Shown here: in pieces, positions 1 to 8,169 of the stretch | Layout: every line of letters starts with the position of its first letter | How positions within the stretch are numbered: position 1 is the first letter of the stretch | NCBI GenBank assembly: GCA_903848935.1 | Contig: CAINHO010000041.1 | Location: 1 to 39,259, forward strand | Direction of reading: 5' to 3' | Length of the DNA stretch: 39,259 nt | Origin: an uncultured Pseudomonadota bacterium | GTDB taxonomy: Bacteria > Pseudomonadota > Gammaproteobacteria > Methylococcales > Methylomonadaceae | The notes under the pieces: generated by a model | What the model was told of the DNA's origin: nothing | The model's database searches: none | Seen by the model: only the letters and a program-made list of their open reading frames with translations | Position numbers and translations under genes: made by a program

Positions 1-791
1 AAACCGCCTTGAAATAACGCGCCGTTGATGTACGGGAATTTTGCGAGATGTTCAGGTAAATTTTTGGCGCGTTTTTTAGGTTCAGTGTTCAGCGTATCGA
101 ATAACAACGTTAATGCGCCGTGCAAATCTGAGCCGTCGATTTTGGTGTGATTGTGAAGGTAATTTAAAAATGCGCCGTTTTCACCAAAAAGCCCCGTGTC
201 TTCGGCGAATAAACAGAACAACAACCGCACTAAATAGTTTTCTAAATCTTTGCCGTCGTAACCTGTTTTTTTTATTTCATCGTGTAAGTCCGCCATTTTT
301 TCAGCGGCTTTTTCGTTAATTTTCTGCTGGTTTTCAATCGCAATCCGTTCGTAACCTGCTAAAAAATGAAAATGGTCAATTTTTTGGGCTAAGTCGGCGA
401 GTTTGATTTTTACGGGTTCGGCGTGAGTTTCGAGGTTGTAAAGGTGAAGATTTTGAAAATCGCTCACCAACACGGAGCGCGGCAATTCTTCATTTTTCAA
501 GCCGTGAAAATACTCGGTTGCTTGAATGTAGGCTTTGTCTAAATCTTCACCTGCTGATTTCATTTCGACCAGCAACAAACTCGGAATAAATGCGTCGATT
601 CGTCCGCGTTTGCCGCCTGATTTTTTTACTCGCGTTTCAAAATCTAACAAACGGCGGTGGTCAATCCCAAAAATCTCACAAAAATCGGTAACAAATCGTT
701 GAGCCTGTCCCATTTCATAACTGGCGGTTTCAAATTGTTTGGCGAATTTTGCGGCGCGGTCGTGTTGGGTGTAGATGCTGATTGTGGTCAT
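1..791 (-). CDS. MmeI-like type IIG restriction-modification enzyme, N-terminal part (runs off the left edge)
   Basis: I translated this by hand from the ATG at 791; the frame stays open to base 1, giving about 263 residues with no stop. The protein begins MTTISIYTQHDRAAKF. Near residues 65-79 it has RIDAFIPSLLLVEMKSAG, a PD-(D/E)xK-type nuclease core (D, then EMK). Downstream come LVRLLFCLFAEDTGLF and ALFQGG, which are typical of the helical region before the methyltransferase domain in MmeI-like enzymes. The family combines DNA cleavage and adenine methylation in one chain. The methyltransferase and target-recognition parts would lie left of base 1, so intactness cannot be judged. It starts 14 nt after the RepL-like gene and has no clear Shine-Dalgarno, which suggests translational coupling. 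A stand-alone defence methyltransferase of the same family is the main alternative. Confidence 0.75.
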   Translation of the reverse strand, partial: MTTISIYTQHDRAAKFAKQFETASYEMGQAQRFVTDFCEIFGIDHRRLLDFETRVKKSGGKRGRIDAFIPSLLLVEMKSAGEDLDKAYIQATEYFHGLKNEELPRSVLVSDFQNLHLYNLETHAEPVKIKLADLAQKIDHFHFLAGYERIAIENQQKINEKAAEKMADLHDEIKKTGYDGKDLENYLVRLLFCLFAEDTGLFGENGAFLNYLHNHTKIDGSDLHGALTLLFDTLNTEPKKRAKNLPEHLAKFPYINGALFQGG

Positions 792-805
792 TGGTTTTTT
801 GTTGT

Positions 806-1357
806 CTATTCGGCAGAATTTTGAGTGCGCATTTGGATAATATCAGCACCGATTTGTTCGGTAACAACTTCGCGTTTTCCTTCAGCACCATCATCTGTGT
901 AGGTGATGGTTAATTTGAAATCCTTTCTTTTGTAGTAAATATCGCGCCATTTACCGCGTGCAAATAAATTCGGATTTAGCTGGTAAATACCACTGCCCGC
1001 ATCGCCGATTCTGCTAATAACGCCCGCTTTTATCATGTCTGTTATCGCATTATTGACTGCGCTTAATGATGGCTTGCCACCTTCATTTTTCTTTGAACCA
1101 ATTCGATGCGCGATTCTTTCTTTTACGCCTCTCGTTAAGACGACTTCACTGTCATAATCTGCCATTGACGCTAGGCATAATAAAACGTTCGTTGCGCTCA
1201 ACGATAAACCAAAAAAACTCCCCACATTATCGGTATAAAGTTTGATATATGCCGGTTCATTTGGAAGTTTTTTTTCATATTCAACAAGCGTTTCACTGTA
1301 CATCACTTCGCCAGTCAAATTGTCGATATGCGTTGTATTTTTTTCTTTGTAGTTCAT
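806..1357 (-). CDS. RepL-like winged-helix (plasmid replication/maintenance type) protein
   Basis: A 183-residue soluble protein. It opens with a segment like NLTGEVMYSETLVEYEKKLP, followed by EPAYIKLYTDNVG. The middle looks like a winged helix (about residues 50-125: LSATNVLLCLASMADY, then SAVNNAITDMIKAGVISRIG). It then has YQLNPNLFARGKWRDI, the type of closing strand and LNP-x-LFARG motif I associate with RepL/plasmid initiator proteins. A GGAG 9 nt upstream supports the ATG at 1357. The gene is followed 14 nt later by the MmeI-like gene and preceded by 21-bp direct repeats, which fits an initiator or autorepressor binding its own promoter. A phage or plasmid transcriptional regulator with the same fold is the alternative. 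Direct evidence for replication activity is absent. Confidence 0.55.
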   Translation of the reverse strand: MNYKEKNTTHIDNLTGEVMYSETLVEYEKKLPNEPAYIKLYTDNVGSFFGLSLSATNVLLCLASMADYDSEVVLTRGVKERIAHRIGSKKNEGGKPSLSAVNNAITDMIKAGVISRIGDAGSGIYQLNPNLFARGKWRDIYYKRKDFKLTITYTDDGAEGKREVVTEQIGADIIQMRTQNSAE

Positions 1358-1681
1358 GGCAAATTGCTCCGTTAAATCAATCGTTCCAAGTTTTTATAGA
1401 ATTACTTTTGACCCAGTAATTCTTTAAATTTTAAATTTTTACACAGTTATTTTTATCATATAAATCTACGATTTCCTAGAATAAGAATTGATTTATGGTG
1501 GAGCAGGTCTCTTGTGTGGGGGAATAAGTCGCCTGTATGAAGGAACAACTCTTTTGTGCGAAGGAACAATAAACCGCTACAGGCACGATAATTATTGAGT
1601 TGATACCATTTCCCCCTTCTTATATATTCTATATGTGCTTTTTGCTTTAGATTTTGACACTAAAAATCGCAGGTTTTTCAA
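1358..1681. other. AT-rich intergenic region with iteron-like repeats
   Basis: There is no credible gene in these 324 bases. The left half is AT-rich and holds the leader of the RepL-like gene. The centre holds the direct repeats listed separately at 1498-1569. The right part is AT-rich sequence downstream of hypE. An AT-rich stretch next to direct repeats and a Rep-like gene is the layout of an iteron origin or a multi-site operator. Confidence 0.5.
1498..1569. repeat. Iteron-like 21-bp direct repeats (three full copies and one partial)
   Basis: Units start at 1498, 1519, 1540 and 1561, exactly 21 bp apart. In the three full copies, positions 3-5 are GGA, position 8 is A, positions 11-12 are TC, positions 16-18 are TGT and position 21 is G. 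The fourth copy keeps only AAGGAACAA. The third unit contains ACAA and TTGT as a small dyad. Spacing of two helical turns puts the sites on one face of the DNA, as expected for iterons or cooperative operator sites. They lie about 140 bp upstream of the RepL-like gene. Confidence 0.6.
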
Positions 1682-2728
1682 TTAACAAATACGCGGCAAT
1701 TGTTCACCACTCAATAACATCAATTGCCGATTTACGCCCATTGCAGTTTCTAAAATCACCGCGCCATTTTTGTCGATATTTGTCACAGTTCCAATTTGTT
1801 GCGCTTGTGAACCGAGCGAATGTGAACGTAATAAAGCAAGCGTTTTTTCAGTTTCTTCTGCCGCGACAAACATCACAAAACACGCTTCATTCGCCACATA
1901 CAGCGGATCAAAACCTAAAATTTCACACGCACTATTTACGTCGTCATGAATTGGAATCGTGATTTCTTGAATCACAAAACGTTGTCCTGACGTTGCCGCC
2001 AATTCCAATAAACCACTCGCTAAACCGCCGCGCGTTAAATCGCGCAAACAATGCAAATCCAGTTTCGCGGCAATCAATTCCTGCACCAATCCCGACAAAT
2101 CCGCGCAATCACTTTCAATCTGACTTTCAAACGCTACGCCTTCTCGCGCCAACATAATCGCCATACCGTGCCGCGCAATATCGCTGTTAATAATAATACT
2201 GTCGCCGACTTGAATACGTTGCGGCGCAATCTGAACATCGGACGCAACCAAACCAATGCCAGCGGTGTTGATATAAATACCATCGCCTTTGCCGCGATCC
2301 ACCACTTTCGTGTCGCCGGTGACAATTGAAACGCCTGCGGTTTTCGCGGTGTCTTGCATTGATTGCAAAATGCGTTTCAAGTCTGAAATCGCAAAACCTT
2401 CTTCCAAAATCAGCCCACAACTTAAATACAATGGTTTCGCGCCACTCATCGCCAAGTCGTTCAATGTGCCACACACCGCTAATTTTCCAATATCACCGCC
2501 CGCAAAAAACACCGGGTTAATCACATACGAATCGGTGGTAAACGCGAGTTTTTGGTCGCCTATCGGAAACACCGCACAATCCGTTTTTTGTTCTAAAAGC
2601 GCATTGTTGAAAATGGGTTGAACCGTAGAATCTAAAAGCTGTTGCATCAATCGTCCGCCGCCCCCGTGAGCCAATACGATTTGTTCATAATGTAACGGGG
2701 TAGGGCAGGAAAGTTTGAATTCGGTCAT
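1682..2728 (-). CDS. hypE: Hydrogenase maturation protein HypE
   Basis: 348 residues, close to the usual 335-350. HypE dehydrates the carbamoyl group placed on its C-terminal cysteine by HypF, giving the thiocyanate that becomes the CN ligands of [NiFe] hydrogenase. The signs are the N-terminal LAHGGGGRLMQQLL, the AIR-synthase-like ATP-binding segments (SYVINPVFFAGGDIGKLAVCGTLNDLAMSGA, then VTGDTKVV) and the exact C-terminal PRIC with the substrate cysteine last. It acts in the cytoplasm with HypC/HypD/HypF. No other hyp or hydrogenase gene is in the window, so it is isolated here. A TATAAT lies on the minus strand at 2764-2769, and GAGAC precedes the ATG. It is divergent from the ubiquinone hydroxylase gene. 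Confidence 0.95.
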   Translation of the reverse strand: MTEFKLSCPTPLHYEQIVLAHGGGGRLMQQLLDSTVQPIFNNALLEQKTDCAVFPIGDQKLAFTTDSYVINPVFFAGGDIGKLAVCGTLNDLAMSGAKPLYLSCGLILEEGFAISDLKRILQSMQDTAKTAGVSIVTGDTKVVDRGKGDGIYINTAGIGLVASDVQIAPQRIQVGDSIIINSDIARHGMAIMLAREGVAFESQIESDCADLSGLVQELIAAKLDLHCLRDLTRGGLASGLLELAATSGQRFVIQEITIPIHDDVNSACEILGFDPLYVANEACFVMFVAAEETEKTLALLRSHSLGSQAQQIGTVTNIDKNGAVILETAMGVNRQLMLLSGEQLPRIC

Positions 2729-2763
2729 AAAAAAAGTCTCGTGTTGAAAATCGCAAAGTCAGC

Positions 2764-2815
2764 ATTATAGGCGACAGGAATGACTTTTGAGTGTCATGTT
2801 TTCGAGGATTATCCT
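2764..2815. promoter_or_regulatory. Divergent promoter region between hypE and the UbiF-like gene
   Basis: On the minus strand, 2764-2769 reads TATAAT, a consensus -10 for hypE, without a convincing -35. On the plus strand, TTGAGT (2787-2792) and TATCCT (2810-2815) are 17 bp apart and fit a sigma-70 promoter for the operon starting at 2860. Both are sequence matches only. Confidence 0.4.
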
Positions 2816-2859
2816 AGAATGCGTCATCATTTTTGAACTAATCGGTTTTGCGAGTATTT

Positions 2860-4077
2860 ATGAAAGAACAGTTTGATGTCGTCATTGTCGGCGGCGGCAT
2901 GGTCGGCGCGGCCGTGGCGTGTGGTTTAGGCGGAAGCGGTTTAAAAATCGCCGTCATCGAAAACGAATTCCCACAAGAATTTTCACCCGAACAACCCCAC
3001 GATTTGCGCGTTTCCGCATTAAGCATTGCGTCACAAACCATTTTAGAAACCGTTGGCGCGTGGCAAGGTGTGGAAAATCGCCGTTTCTGTCCATTCAAAC
3101 GAATGCGCGTTTGGGAAACAGCGGGCGATACCGAATTTTGCAGCGACGATATTGGACGTAGCGAATTAGGTTTTATCGTCGAAAATCGCGTGACGCAATT
3201 GGCGTTGTTGGAACGGTTGCAAACCTTTGAAAATATCGAATTGATTTGTCCCGCACGCATTGAAACGCTGAATTATTCCAATTCTGATGACAGCGAATTG
3301 ATTTTAAACAACGGTCGAATTTTGACCACAAAATTACTGGTTGCTGCTGACGGCGCACAATCGAAAGTTCGGCAAAGTGTGGGTTTAGGCGTAACCAGTT
3401 GGGATTATGATCAGCACGCGCTGGTGATTTACATCGAAACCGCTTATCCGCAGCAAGATATAACGTGGCAACGTTTTGTCGCCAGCGGCCCGCAAGCGTT
3501 TTTGCCGTTGACTGGCAATTTTGGGTCGATTGTTTGGTACAACTCGCCAGATGAAGTGAAGCGTTTGCAAGCCTTGTCGCCCAATGATTTGAACGCTGAA
3601 TTGATGGCAACATTTCCAGACGAATTAGGCGAAGTGACGCGCGTGATTGCAGCAACAAGTTTTCCTTTAACACGCCGCCACGCCCAACACTACGTCAAAC
3701 ATGGCGTAGCGTTAGTGGGCGATGCCGCTCACACAATAAATCCGTTGGCAGGGCAGGGCGTGAATATCGGATTACTCGATGCGGCGGCATTAGCTGAAGT
3801 GATTTTAGAAGCCACACAACAAGGGCGTTCGATTTCAGATGTCAGCGTGCTGAAACGTTATGAAAAAATGCGTCGCACTGAAAATTTGAAAATGATGACT
3901 GTGATGGACGTGTTTTATCAAACGTTTAGCAACGAGATTTTGCCGTTAAAATTTTTACGCAATTTAGGATTAGGTTTGGCAGAACGGGTGAAACCATTGA
4001 AAAATAAAGTGATGCGTGGAGCGATGGGGTTAGATGGTGCGTTGCCAAAATTGGCGCGAGGTGAAAAATTATTATGA
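2860..4077 (+). CDS. UbiH/UbiF/VisC-family FAD-dependent ubiquinone-biosynthesis hydroxylase (UbiF-like)
   Basis: 405 residues from the ATG at 2860; a TTG four codons upstream is a weaker option. The N-terminus has the Rossmann FAD motif VVIVGGGMVGAAVA. The family signature GDAAHTINPLAGQGVNIGLLD lies around residue 280. The C-terminal part, MDVFYQTFSNEILPLKFLRNLGL, most resembles UbiF, the C6 hydroxylase of ubiquinone synthesis, but family members are hard to separate by eye and UbiI or UbiM roles remain possible. It is a flavoprotein monooxygenase of the membrane-associated Ubi pathway. Its stop overlaps the next start (ATGA at 4074), so it heads a translationally coupled four-gene operon. 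Confidence 0.85.
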   Translation: MKEQFDVVIVGGGMVGAAVACGLGGSGLKIAVIENEFPQEFSPEQPHDLRVSALSIASQTILETVGAWQGVENRRFCPFKRMRVWETAGDTEFCSDDIGRSELGFIVENRVTQLALLERLQTFENIELICPARIETLNYSNSDDSELILNNGRILTTKLLVAADGAQSKVRQSVGLGVTSWDYDQHALVIYIETAYPQQDITWQRFVASGPQAFLPLTGNFGSIVWYNSPDEVKRLQALSPNDLNAELMATFPDELGEVTRVIAATSFPLTRRHAQHYVKHGVALVGDAAHTINPLAGQGVNIGLLDAAALAEVILEATQQGRSISDVSVLKRYEKMRRTENLKMMTVMDVFYQTFSNEILPLKFLRNLGLGLAERVKPLKNKVMRGAMGLDGALPKLARGEKLL

Positions 4078-4607
4078 AACAGATTTCAGAAACTAAAAAA
4101 TGGCTAGAAACCATTGTTATTGCTCACAACATTTGTCCATTTGCAGAGCGTGTTTTTAAAAATGGCAGTATTCATTTTGAAGTTGAAACTTCGACCGATA
4201 TTGAAACCTGTTTAGAAAATTTAATCACTGAATGTGAACGTTTGGACGAAGACGAAACCATTGAAACGACGTTGTTGATTTATGCGAATGCGTTTGCGGA
4301 TTTCGACGAATACTTAGATTTTCTGGAAGTCGCGCAGGCGTTACTCGAAGCGCAAGATTACGAAGGTATTTATCAGTTGGCGAGTTTTCACCCGAATTAT
4401 TGTTTTGACGGTTCGCTTGAAAATGACGCGGCAAATTACACGAATCGTTCGCCGTATCCGATGCTGCATTTGTTGCGTGAAAGCAGTTTAGAACACGCTT
4501 TAGCGAACTATCCAAACCCCGAAATAATTCCTGAAAACAACATCAAATTGACCCGCAAATTGGGCTTAGACAAAATGAAAACAACCTTGGCAGCGTGTTA
4601 TGAATGA
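4074..4607 (+). CDS. DUF1415 domain-containing protein
   Basis: 177 residues, a full-length member of the DUF1415 family, whose function is unknown. Typical features are the opening TKKWLETIVIAHNICPFAE, the acidic middle, and LASFHPNYCFDG followed by NYTNRSPYPMLHLLRE near residues 100-137. No signal peptide or membrane segment is visible, so it is probably cytoplasmic. Conserved Cys and His residues (NICPF, HPNYCF) could bind a metal or act catalytically, but this is a guess. Start and stop overlap both neighbours (4 bp upstream, 8 bp downstream), so expression is tied to the ubiquinone hydroxylase and DUF2288 genes. Confidence 0.88.
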   Translation: MKQISETKKWLETIVIAHNICPFAERVFKNGSIHFEVETSTDIETCLENLITECERLDEDETIETTLLIYANAFADFDEYLDFLEVAQALLEAQDYEGIYQLASFHPNYCFDGSLENDAANYTNRSPYPMLHLLRESSLEHALANYPNPEIIPENNIKLTRKLGLDKMKTTLAACYE

Positions 4608-4884
4608 GTTTGAAAAAGAAAAAGTAAATTTAGAAACCGCAAAAATTCCTTGGTCAGAATTGCAACGTTTTTTTGCCAAAGGCGAAGCGGTGTGGATTTC
4701 CAGCGAATTGGATTTGGTCGAAGTCGGTTATCAGTTTTCGATTGATAATAAAATAGAAATTCAGAAGTGGTTGGAAAATAAACGGCTCGGATTAGTTACT
4801 GACGAGCAGGCGTTACGTTGGTTTGAAACCGATGCGGAAGTTTGGGCGGTCGTCGTAAAACCTTGGATTTTAGTTCAAGAATGA
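4600..4884 (+). CDS. DUF2288 domain-containing protein
   Basis: 94 residues, a complete DUF2288 protein. It shows NLETAKIPWSELQRFFAKGE, then LDLVEVGYQFSIDN and the closing [14 protein letters not shown], all conserved in the family. The function is unknown; it is small, soluble and acidic. It overlaps the DUF1415 gene by 8 bp and the DedA gene by 4 bp (ATGA at 4881), so the four genes are likely read from one transcript. Confidence 0.88.
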   Translation: MNEFEKEKVNLETAKIPWSELQRFFAKGEAVWISSELDLVEVGYQFSIDNKIEIQKWLENKRLGLVTDEQALRWFETDAEVWAVVVKPWILVQE

Positions 4885-5480
4885 ACGAAATTAACGCGCT
4901 AATTTCTCAATACGGACAGTGGTTTTATTTGCTGACTTTTGTTTGGGCGGCGTTAGAAGGTGAAACGTTTTTGCTTTTCGCTGGATTCGCCGCACAACGC
5001 GGCTATTTAAACATTGAAGCATTATTCTTCGCAGCATGGCTAGGAAGTTTCTGCGGTGATCAACTCTTTTTTTGGCTCGGACGTTGTTTTGGTACACGCA
5101 TTTTGACTCGAACACCCACGCTAAAAATCCGTATTGAGCGCGTGATGGGTTGGTTGGAACGTTATGCAATTGTATTTATTTTGTCGTATCGTTTTATGTA
5201 CGGCGTGCGAAATATCAGCAGCATTGCCATCGGTATGAGCCAGTTGCGCTGGCAAATGTTCGCATTTTGGAATGCCGTTGCCGCGATGATTTGGGCAATG
5301 GCATTTTCAGGATTCGGCTATTTTTTCGGTGATATTATTGAGCGTTTACCGAATAAAGAAACCGCTATCGCTTCAGGTGTTCAACAGACCATGTTGGCGA
5401 TATTGGCTTTATTTATATTTTTGTTTGCATTGCGTTGGGTCGTCGTTCACTTGCAAAAACGGTTTTGGCATAATGATTAG
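4881..5480 (+). CDS. DedA-family (SNARE-associated/VTT) inner-membrane protein
   Basis: 199 residues from the ATG at 4881, which overlaps the DUF2288 stop; an upstream ATG at 4842 would only add residues read from the preceding gene. The protein is strongly hydrophobic with several membrane segments. It has the DedA features [18 protein letters not shown], the re-entrant-loop glycines and acidic/aromatic pattern in [15 protein letters not shown], and [18 protein letters not shown]. DedA proteins are proposed undecaprenyl-phosphate or phospholipid flippases linked to membrane homeostasis. It is the last gene of the operon and ends 4 bp into the convergent rhlE gene. Confidence 0.88.
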   Translation: MNEINALISQYGQWFYLLTFVWAALEGETFLLFAGFAAQRGYLNIEALFFAAWLGSFCGDQLFFWLGRCFGTRILTRTPTLKIRIERVMGWLERYAIVFILSYRFMYGVRNISSIAIGMSQLRWQMFAFWNAVAAMIWAMAFSGFGYFFGDIIERLPNKETAIASGVQQTMLAILALFIFLFALRWVVVHLQKRFWHND

Positions 5481-6775
5481 CGACTTCTACTGCGTGAATT
5501 CTGTGTTTTCGGACGTGCATTCGGAGCTTGATTTCTCGCGACGTAACCTTTTTTATCCGACGGTTTAGTGTGGCGTAAATCTTGTTTCGCGCCTGTTTTA
5601 ACGACCACTTTTTTCGGCATATCGGCGACTTTCAATGAGACAGTTTCATAACCCGTATCGGCAACTTGCGGCAAATGACGTTTCAATAATTTTTCAATTT
5701 CCAGCAACAAATGCGATTCTTCAGGCGAAACCAGTGAAATCGCCGCACCGCTCGAACCTGCACGACCCGTACGACCAATGCGATGAATATAATCCTCAGG
5801 CACTTGCGGCAAATCGTAATTCACAACGTGCGGCAATGCGTCAATATCCAAACCTCGCGCTGCAATATCCGTTGCGACTAACACCGATACTTTTCCATTT
5901 TTGAAAAAATCCAACGCTTTCGTGCGTGCGCCTTGCGTTTTATCGCCATGCAATGCAGCAGAACGAATACCGTCCATCGTCAATTGTTTTTCTAAACGAT
6001 CCGCGCCATGTTTCGTGCGAACAAAAACCAACACTTGCTTCCAATTATTACTGCCAATTAAGTACGAAAGCAGAGCGCGTTTATTTTCTTTCGCAATGCC
6101 ATAAACCAATTCAGACACGTTTTCCGACGTGATATTCGGTTTTGCGACTTCAACTAAAACGGGATTTTGCAATAATTGCGCCGCAAGCCCTTTAATTTGT
6201 GTCGAATAAGTGGCTGAAAATAATACCGTTTGACGTTGTTTCGGCAAGTTGCCACAAATACGTTTAATGTCTGGCAAAAAGCCCATGTCTAACATTCTGT
6301 CGGCTTCGTCGAGTACCAACATTTCGACGTTGCTCAAATTGATATGGCGTTCGTGCATGTGGTCGCACAAGCGTCCAGTGGTCGCCACAACAATATCGCA
6401 GCCACGTTGTAGTTGACGGATTTGCATATTGATACTCGCGCCACCGATAATGACTTCGGTCGTCAACGGCAAATGTGCGCCATAAGTTTTAATACTTTCA
6501 TAAACTTGCGCGGCAAGTTCGCGGGTCGGCACTAACACTAATGCACGAATGCGACGTGGTTTTTGATGCGGATCGTGTCCTTCCATTAAGCGTTGCAATA
6601 ACGGCAATGTAAATCCAGCTGTTTTACCTGTGCCAGTTTGTGCGCCAGCTAAAACATCTTTGCCAGCGAGAATATGTGGAATCGCTTGTTTTTGTACGGG
6701 GGTAGGTGTGGTGTAACCTTGGTTGCTAACCGCTTTAAGTAATTCTTCGCTTAAGCCAAGTGCTTCAAAACTCAT
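5477..6775 (-). CDS. rhlE: ATP-dependent RNA helicase RhlE (DEAD-box)
   Basis: 432 residues. The start at 6775 (MSFEALGLS) is preferred over one 17 codons upstream because GAGA sits about 9 nt before it and the protein then begins right at the Q-motif region. All motifs are visible: [11 protein letters not shown] (Q motif), AQTGTGKT (Walker A), [11 protein letters not shown] (Ia), [13 protein letters not shown] (DEAD), [14 protein letters not shown] and [10 protein letters not shown] (VI). A short basic C-terminal tail ([11 protein letters not shown]) follows, as is usual in RhlE. It acts in RNA degradation and ribosome assembly in the cytoplasm. It is convergent with the DedA gene (4-bp overlap) and divergent from the flavoprotein at 6905. 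Confidence 0.93.
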   Translation of the reverse strand: MSFEALGLSEELLKAVSNQGYTTPTPVQKQAIPHILAGKDVLAGAQTGTGKTAGFTLPLLQRLMEGHDPHQKPRRIRALVLVPTRELAAQVYESIKTYGAHLPLTTEVIIGGASINMQIRQLQRGCDIVVATTGRLCDHMHERHINLSNVEMLVLDEADRMLDMGFLPDIKRICGNLPKQRQTVLFSATYSTQIKGLAAQLLQNPVLVEVAKPNITSENVSELVYGIAKENKRALLSYLIGSNNWKQVLVFVRTKHGADRLEKQLTMDGIRSAALHGDKTQGARTKALDFFKNGKVSVLVATDIAARGLDIDALPHVVNYDLPQVPEDYIHRIGRTGRAGSSGAAISLVSPEESHLLLEIEKLLKRHLPQVADTGYETVSLKVADMPKKVVVKTGAKQDLRHTKPSDKKGYVARNQAPNARPKTQNSRSRSR

Positions 6776-6904
6776 GTAAAATCTCTTTGTAATAAAAATG
6801 AAATGGATGGCGGTAATATAACACAAGGCTCACGGGTGATTTTGCTTTAAACGATGCAACAACTTATTTTTTCAACGTATTTTCAATTTAGAAACCCACA
6901 AATT

Positions 6905-8119
6905 ATGAAAACAGTCGCAATTATCGGCGCAGGTGCAGCAGGGTTAATGGCGGCAGAAATTCTGAGTCAATCCAATATTCATGTTGCTGTTTACGACGCA
7001 ATGCCGTCAGCGGGACGCAAATTTTTAATGGCGGGCAAAGGCGGAATGAACATTTCGCACGCCGAAGATTTCGCCAGATTTGTCACACGTTACGGCACAC
7101 GGCAAGTGGAACTTGCACCGTATTTGAACGCTTTTACGCCTACCGATTTACGCGCTTGGTTACACGATTTGGGCATTGAAACCTTTGTTGGCACGTCGGG
7201 ACGAATTTTCCCCAAAGAAATGAAAGCCGCGCCGTTATTACGCGCATGGTTACATCAATTACGGTCACGCGGCGTTCAATTTTCAATGCGCCATCGTTGG
7301 TTGGGTTGGCAAGCTAATAACCCGACAAAACTGATTTTCAACACCCCGAATGGTGAACAAATTGTGACTGCCGACGCTGTGATTTTGGCATTGGGTGGCG
7401 GCAGCTGGGCGCGATTAGGTTCGACGGGCAATTGGGTTTCGATTCTGCGTGAACAAGGCGTGAACGTTGAAACGTTGCAACCGAGTAATTGTGGTTTTAA
7501 CGTGGCGGGGCGCGATTATTTCAAAGAGCGATTTGCAGGGCAGCCGCTGAAAAATTTGGAATTGAAGTTCGGTGATTTTCAACAAAAAGGCGAATTGATG
7601 TTGACTGAAAATGGCATTGAGGGCGGTTTGATTTATGCGGCATCGTCCGTCATTCGTGACGCAATTTTTAAGACTGGAACGGCGACAATTTATCTCGATT
7701 TATTTCCTGATAAAACGGCAGCGGAGTTATTGGCGAAATTAAACAAACCGCGTGGCAAACTATCAACCGCACAATTTTGGCGGCGGCAATTGAGTTTGGA
7801 GGGCGCAAAATCAGGCTTGGTGCGAGAAGTTTTACCCGTTGATGCGTTGAATTCGTCAGCGTTAGTGATTCAAACGTTGAAAGCTTTACCGTTGAATTTG
7901 CTTTCGCCGCGTCCAATTGATGAAGCCATTAGTAGCGCGGGCGGCGTATCATTTGACGAGTTGAATGCCGATTTGATGTGTAAAAAATTAACAGGTATTT
8001 TTTGCGCGGGAGAAATGTTGGATTGGGAAGCTCCAACGGGCGGTTATTTACTTACCGCTTGTTTAGCGACAGGACGTGCCGCAGGATTAGGCGCGTTAAC
8101 GTGGTTGGAATCAACATAA
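6905..8119 (+). CDS. HI0933/YhiN-like flavoprotein (NAD(P)/FAD-dependent oxidoreductase, TIGR03862 type)
   Basis: 404 residues from the ATG at 6905 (MKTVAIIGAGAAGLMAAE), which puts the dinucleotide-binding motif at the very N-terminus; the upstream start at 6854 adds unconserved sequence. Other family marks are PSAGRKFLMAGKGGMNISH (residues about 36-54), ALGGGSWARLGSTG, and a C-terminal FAD-contact region ISSAGGVSFDEL followed by FCAGEMLDWEAPTGGYLLTACLATG. The physiological substrate of the family is unknown. The Shine-Dalgarno is weak. It runs in the same direction as epmB, with a 50-bp gap. Confidence 0.87.
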   Translation: MKTVAIIGAGAAGLMAAEILSQSNIHVAVYDAMPSAGRKFLMAGKGGMNISHAEDFARFVTRYGTRQVELAPYLNAFTPTDLRAWLHDLGIETFVGTSGRIFPKEMKAAPLLRAWLHQLRSRGVQFSMRHRWLGWQANNPTKLIFNTPNGEQIVTADAVILALGGGSWARLGSTGNWVSILREQGVNVETLQPSNCGFNVAGRDYFKERFAGQPLKNLELKFGDFQQKGELMLTENGIEGGLIYAASSVIRDAIFKTGTATIYLDLFPDKTAAELLAKLNKPRGKLSTAQFWRRQLSLEGAKSGLVREVLPVDALNSSALVIQTLKALPLNLLSPRPIDEAISSAGGVSFDELNADLMCKKLTGIFCAGEMLDWEAPTGGYLLTACLATGRAAGLGALTWLEST

Positions 8120-8169
8120 ACTTAAACATGAAATTCTTTATTAACCACCTCAGATTTAGTTTCGAAACG

